Virus record (IMG/VR): IMGVR_UViG_3300049825_000657
Coordinates: 1 to 41,687 of that record
DNA from: a virus
DNA length: 41,687 nucleotides
Reading direction: 5' to 3' (one strand)
Positions 37,940 through 41,687 of this stretch are shown piece after piece. The translations under genes and the position numbers were made by a program. The notes below the pieces were generated by a model. The model saw only the letters and a list, made by a program, of their open reading frames with translations. It was not told the DNA's origin and did not search any database. Position 1 is the first letter of the stretch, and each line of letters opens with the position of its first letter.

Positions 37940-39643
37940 TTAGAGTGCCGCATCAAGTTGAGCTTGCAGGTTCGCAATCAGGCCATCGTAGACCGACCTG
38001 TACTTCTGCGAGCGGATGGTGATCAAGTTGAGGGGCGGCGGCTCTTCCATCTTCAGATCGAAGGTGATGTGGCCGATCGCCAGCTCTCCCGCAGTGTTGA
38101 TGTCCGTCGGGATGCTGATCCTGAAATCGATGATTGCCTCTCGGGCTTTCAGCGATGAGCAGAAATCGTACATCGTGTTGTACACAGACTGCAACGTGTG
38201 ACCGGTCAGATTGTAGCGCTGGATGAAGAACCGCAGCGTCTTGAGCAACGCGAGATGTGCGTAGTCGCGGACCCTGACCTGGTTGTAGAATTGCCAGTTT
38301 GTGTCGGCCGTCATTGAGTTCGTTCCGAGGAAAATGAACCCGTTAGACGACACCGCCGTTTCGACGCCCGCCTCGGCGCGAACGATGATTCCGCCATCGA
38401 AGGCGATGATTTGCTGTCCTTCAACGGCGCCATCGGTCCAGGAGAACGCGATTGGGCGGCCAGCGCCCACGATGCCTTGAATGGCCCTGTTTCCAATGGA
38501 GCGCATCGGGATTCCGCCGGTCTCGAAGTCGGCTTTGACCATGAGCCCGGCGAGCGCCGGCGACGCCGGTTTGAGAACGCCGTTGACGCCGACCTTGACC
38601 GCCGTTTCGCATCCGATCATGCGCTTCGACTCGATGGTCTGTTCCCAATTCTTGAACGCGGTCAGTGTCGAGTTTGGTCCATCGACGATCGCCACCGCCA
38701 TCAACTGGTCAAGAAGGCCAGGCAAGGCGGCACAAACCGGATTGGCGAGTTGATCGATGGTGCACGTACCGGCGGCCAGCGTGCCGCCGCCACCAGAGAA
38801 CGACAGGGTTGGGGCGGAGGTGTAGCCGGAGCCACCGTTGGTCACGGTGATCGCGGTAACGTTGAGGCCGGTGACCACCGCGGTCAGGACAGCTGTGCCG
38901 CCGCCATGGGTGAAGCTAACGGCTGGCGCGCTGGTGTAACCAGTGCCGCCGGCGGTGACGAAGATCGACGTCACGACACCATTGGTGATGATGGCTTCTG
39001 CCGCTGCACCAGTGCCGCCGCCGCCGGTCAAGACGACGTTTGGAGGAATGCCGTAGGCGGTGCCGCCAGCAGTGATAGTGATCGTCGTGACCGCGCCGGC
39101 GGAAAACGCAGCCGTGGCCGCAGCACCGCTGCCGGTGCCACCGGTCGCCGTGATCGTTGGCGCCGTGGCATAGTTGTTACCTTGAACGGTGACGGTGGCG
39201 GTGGCGACACCGCTGTTTTGGAATGACGTGTATCCCGGAGCGATGATGATGCGGGGGATGATGCCGAGTTCCGGGCCAGCTTTCGTAAATGCCCACATTC
39301 CCGTTTTGATGGTCGAGTTACCGGCGATGCGGGAAAAGGTCTGTGCCGGGTTCGCCGGAGTCTCCGGGATGCGGACAAACACGATGCGAGCCGCGCTCTG
39401 GAATTCGCCGAGTTGGGCGTTGATCAGGTTGATCGAGTCGACCGCCGTATTGTTGACTCCCAGCTTTCCCGTGTACGCCGTGTCGTTCGACGCGAACGAG
39501 ACCGGGGTGTCAACGGGGAATGTCGCGAAGTCTGCGTTGTTGGCTCCGCAGATCAATCCGATCACGGACATATCCGAGGCGATCACAGAGCGAGATTCGG
39601 CGCCCTGCGTCTGAAATTCTAGGCCCGTAATTGGGGTGCTCAT
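37940..39643 (-). CDS. FI: Tail sheath protein with repeat-domain insertion, P2 FI-like
   Basis: 567 residues, longer than P2 FI (about 400). The sheath parts are GLEFQTQGAESRSVIASDMS at the start and SLKAREAIIDFRISIPTDIN and FDLKMEEPPPLNLITI at the end. Between residues about 148 and 296 a Gly/Thr-rich block of four repeats replaces or extends an outer domain. The protein polymerises around the tube and contracts. Confidence 0.85.
   Translation of the reverse strand: MSTPITGLEFQTQGAESRSVIASDMSVIGLICGANNADFATFPVDTPVSFASNDTAYTGKLGVNNTAVDSINLINAQLGEFQSAARIVFVRIPETPANPAQTFSRIAGNSTIKTGMWAFTKAGPELGIIPRIIIAPGYTSFQNSGVATATVTVQGNNYATAPTITATGGTGSGAAATAAFSAGAVTTITITAGGTAYGIPPNVVLTGGGGTGAAAEAIITNGVVTSIFVTAGGTGYTSAPAVSFTHGGGTAVLTAVVTGLNVTAITVTNGGSGYTSAPTLSFSGGGGTLAAGTCTIDQLANPVCAALPGLLDQLMAVAIVDGPNSTLTAFKNWEQTIESKRMIGCETAVKVGVNGVLKPASPALAGLMVKADFETGGIPMRSIGNRAIQGIVGAGRPIAFSWTDGAVEGQQIIAFDGGIIVRAEAGVETAVSSNGFIFLGTNSMTADTNWQFYNQVRVRDYAHLALLKTLRFFIQRYNLTGHTLQSVYNTMYDFCSSLKAREAIIDFRISIPTDINTAGELAIGHITFDLKMEEPPPLNLITIRSQKYRSVYDGLIANLQAQLDAAL
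38756..39202 (-). repeat. Four tandem beta-strand repeats inside the sheath gene
   Basis: Units of about 35-39 codons with the consensus V-T-x-I-x-V-T-A-G-G-T-G-Y-T-S-A-P-x-V-x-F-x-G-G-G-G-T-G. Two units have the same A-G-G-T-[AG]-Y and S-A-P core, and the first is the most divergent. Probably surface-exposed on the sheath. Confidence 0.7.
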
Positions 39644-39658
39644 GGGTTGCTTCTCCTT

Positions 39659-40870
39659 TTAAGCGAAGACGATGAAGTCGATGATAGATGCATCCTCAGA
39701 GGGGCTCCCTGGGATGCCGGTCGTACTCACAAATCTGTTGACGTTTCGGATCGTGACGACATCAGTTCCGAACACGGCACCGAACGGACCTGACGGCGTC
39801 AAGCAGTTTCCGGTGATAACGGGGTGAGGGCCTGGCATGGGCGTCTGAAAGAACCAAGCGTGGCGGCCAGCGAGTTGCCGGTTGACGTTTGAGATGTTGA
39901 GTTGCCGCTTCAGCCAAGCGTCCCGCGACAGGGTTCCGGAAGTCGCGCCGGAAACCGAGTCTGTAAACGTCCAGGTGTTTACGTCCACGACGGTGATCTG
40001 ATAGAGGCCAGTGGTCGCTGTCCCGGAGGTGACAACCACCTTGCACCAATGGCCGGTCGCCATGCCATGCGCCGAATGGATGACGGTGACAGTCGTTCCG
40101 GACCTCGTGTAGCTCAGATTGAGGACCTGCGTCATCACGCCATGGGCCTGAGCCGATGCCTCAAGGTTAGGAAGATTGGTCAGGTTGCCGCCGTCCAGAG
40201 CACCAAGCTTGTTCGGCGCGGCGAGGACCGGAACGTTGCCGGTCGCGGTGCCTGCGGCCAGGAGAGCGGCCGATCCCAACGAAAGAAGCGTGCGGATCGC
40301 AGCGTAGTCGGCTGCGGCCATGACGGCCCGGCTGCTAGCCGAGGAGTTTGAGATATCGGCGGTTGACAGAGTGACGGCCCCGGTTCTGCCGGCCACCGAA
40401 GAAACGCCGGTGATCGCAGGGATTCGCTTCCATGCCGTGCCGGTGGATATGATGTAGTCGCCGACTCCCCATGCCTGCGCGATGGGGGCGGTTGATGTGC
40501 CCGCAGTGCCGACGAGATAGTAGTTGCCGCGATTTCCGGTGGCGGCGGCAGCAATCGTCGGAGTATTGGTGGCGGGCGTCCAAACGTCGATGAATTGCGG
40601 CGCGCCAATGACCGATGCCGGGAGATATTGCTCTGAAACCCGCCCCGCCGTGTCCAGCGGGGCCACACCGTTGATCGCCCCCTTCTCCGACGCCGCGATC
40701 AGACCGGCAAGTGCCGATTGCGGCGCGGCGGACAGTGCGGCGAGAAGCGCTTGCTGCATGTCCGCGTCGATCGCGTCCAGAGCCGCCTGAAGCTTTGGAA
40801 TATCGGTCGGCGGCGTATTGGACAGATGCGGCTTCGGATAGTTCCTGTTCGTGGTGACGATATCGACCAT
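39659..40870 (-). CDS. Tail fibre protein
   Basis: 403 residues. N-terminal helix (TPPTDIPKLQAALDAIDADM), then GVAPLDTAGRVSEQYLPASV, RTGAVTLSTADISN and beta-rich parts typical of phage fibres, and a C-terminal domain ending SEDASIIDFIVFA. It is placed between a hypothetical gene and the sheath, as fibre genes are in P2 relatives. Confidence 0.7.
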   Translation of the reverse strand: MVDIVTTNRNYPKPHLSNTPPTDIPKLQAALDAIDADMQQALLAALSAAPQSALAGLIAASEKGAINGVAPLDTAGRVSEQYLPASVIGAPQFIDVWTPATNTPTIAAAATGNRGNYYLVGTAGTSTAPIAQAWGVGDYIISTGTAWKRIPAITGVSSVAGRTGAVTLSTADISNSSASSRAVMAAADYAAIRTLLSLGSAALLAAGTATGNVPVLAAPNKLGALDGGNLTNLPNLEASAQAHGVMTQVLNLSYTRSGTTVTVIHSAHGMATGHWCKVVVTSGTATTGLYQITVVDVNTWTFTDSVSGATSGTLSRDAWLKRQLNISNVNRQLAGRHAWFFQTPMPGPHPVITGNCLTPSGPFGAVFGTDVVTIRNVNRFVSTTGIPGSPSEDASIIDFIVFA

Positions 40871-40874
40871 CTGG

Positions 40875-41687
40875 CTACACCATGACCGCTGTGAAGTCGG
40901 CTACTTTCGGGCGGTTCGCTGGCGTGCCCGTCATGATAATACGCAACCTTGCCTTCGCTCCGGTGAAGCCAGTGATCTGGCGCTTCTTGTCCTGCCATCC
41001 GAGGTCGAGAGGAGCCGAACTCACTTCGGGGAGGGAGAGATAAACGCCATCGACTTTATCGACGAACGTTGACACCGTTGAAGATCCTGGAGTGAAGGAC
41101 TTGAAGTAGTTTGTGATCCGGATGTTGGTGCCTGCATCAAACGCCTTGGTCACATAGTTGGCTGCTGTTCTTACACGTCCGGCGATGAATACGACATCGG
41201 GATAGAGAACGGGGCTCACCTTTTCGGTTCCGGAAAGAACCACGCGAACCGTGACGTTCTCCGTGTAGAAATCTGGGAGAGGCAATGGCTGAAACGGCGC
41301 CATGCGATGAACGGTTCCATCCGCGCGCTTGACCTCAAAGTAGGCATTGACAGCCTCGGTCGGGAGCTCGAGTGCCGCGCGGATCAGGAAATCCGACACC
41401 TGCGTTATCGCAATCGTGCGCAGTTCGATCGTCTTGGTTGTCGGATTGAATTTGCAGCCCGCGATTTGGAACGTGAGATCGGCATCCTGAATCGGCGTCC
41501 ACGTCGAATTGTTGGACGACGCGAGAAGCACTCCGACAGTATAGGGTTGCGCGGACACAGCCTTTCCGCTCGCGATGTCCACCTGGCCAAGGCGGGCGAT
41601 GGACAGCGCATGAGTTGGGTCGTCGGTTCTGAATACGAACGCGAACTCAAGATCTTGCGGCACGAAGATGGGCACCGGAAACCGGAC
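40875..41687 (-). CDS. Tail or baseplate protein, 5' end cut by window edge
   Basis: Open to the right edge, so at least 270 residues; the first in-frame GTG inside the window is at 41675. Beta-rich with RLRIIMTGTPANRPKVADFT near the C-terminus, a pattern seen at the ends of phage baseplate/host-recognition proteins (R-x-x-L-S-G-x-x-x-R-P). No family assigned. Confidence 0.55.
   Translation of the reverse strand, partial: VRFPVPIFVPQDLEFAFVFRTDDPTHALSIARLGQVDIASGKAVSAQPYTVGVLLASSNNSTWTPIQDADLTFQIAGCKFNPTTKTIELRTIAITQVSDFLIRAALELPTEAVNAYFEVKRADGTVHRMAPFQPLPLPDFYTENVTVRVVLSGTEKVSPVLYPDVVFIAGRVRTAANYVTKAFDAGTNIRITNYFKSFTPGSSTVSTFVDKVDGVYLSLPEVSSAPLDLGWQDKKRQITGFTGAKARLRIIMTGTPANRPKVADFTAVMV

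Noticed and set aside
1-41687. CRISPR array or transposase gene
   Set aside because: No regularly spaced short repeats and no transposase-like protein were seen on either strand.

Overview
This 41.7 kb window reads as part of the genome of a contractile-tailed bacteriophage (myophage), or a prophage of that type, that infects an alphaproteobacterium. The phage identity comes from a P2-type tail module: sheath, tube, the E/E+E' pair with a slippery heptamer, tape measure, U, X and D, in the P2 order. It is supported by an endolysin/holin/lipoprotein lysis region and a Bet recombinase. The alphaproteobacterial host is inferred from two GcrA-type proteins (a family essentially restricted to that class), high GC and DNA methyltransferases. 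No integrase, capsid, terminase or portal gene is visible, so the window is incomplete or the head module lies outside it. Genes are cut at both edges.

Layout. (1) About 1-2.07 kb, plus strand: the end of an operon of small genes, including a DUF6745-like protein and its usual small partner. (2) 2.1-12.76 kb, minus strand: one tightly packed operon of DNA-modifying and regulatory genes. It holds a C5-cytosine methyltransferase carrying a nested HNH endonuclease gene, a beta-class N6/N4 methyltransferase plus a truncated second copy, an NPPF methyltransferase, a PD-(D/E)XK-like protein, a DnaA domain IV-like protein, two GcrA-like proteins, a winged-helix protein and a RuvC-like resolvase. (3) 12.76-12.88 kb: a divergent control region with two face-to-face promoters and a 12-bp repeat repeated at 30-bp spacing. 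(4) 12.88-22.4 kb, plus strand: an early/middle operon with a coiled-coil protein, Bet, an NlpC/CHAP-like secreted protein, a HerA/FtsK-like ATPase, an HNH endonuclease, a MazG-like protein and many small conserved phage genes. Nearly all junctions are ATGA, GTGA or TGATG overlaps. (5) 22.4-23.5 kb: a class II-shaped tRNA with a GUU anticodon, followed by a strongly structured RNA region and an intrinsic terminator. (6) 23.5-30.3 kb, minus strand: a nuclease, lysis genes (lipoprotein, Rz-like, holin, XhlA-like, N-acetylmuramidase), many tiny membrane proteins and a 906-residue exported polysaccharide-lyase-like protein. (7) 30.3-41.7 kb, minus strand: tail fibres and the P2-like contractile tail.

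How it works together (inference): the divergent promoters at 12.8 kb would drive a leftward DNA modification/cell-cycle programme and a rightward recombination/replication programme, probably under one repressor. The minus-strand tail-lysis block is the late programme, converging on the tRNA/terminator region. The most unusual items are the HNH gene lying in a second frame inside an uninterrupted methyltransferase reading frame with a third frame coding just after it, the long-variable-arm tRNA with an Asn anticodon whose 3' end is perfectly complementary to a downstream segment, and the Tat-type secreted lyase inside the lysis block.
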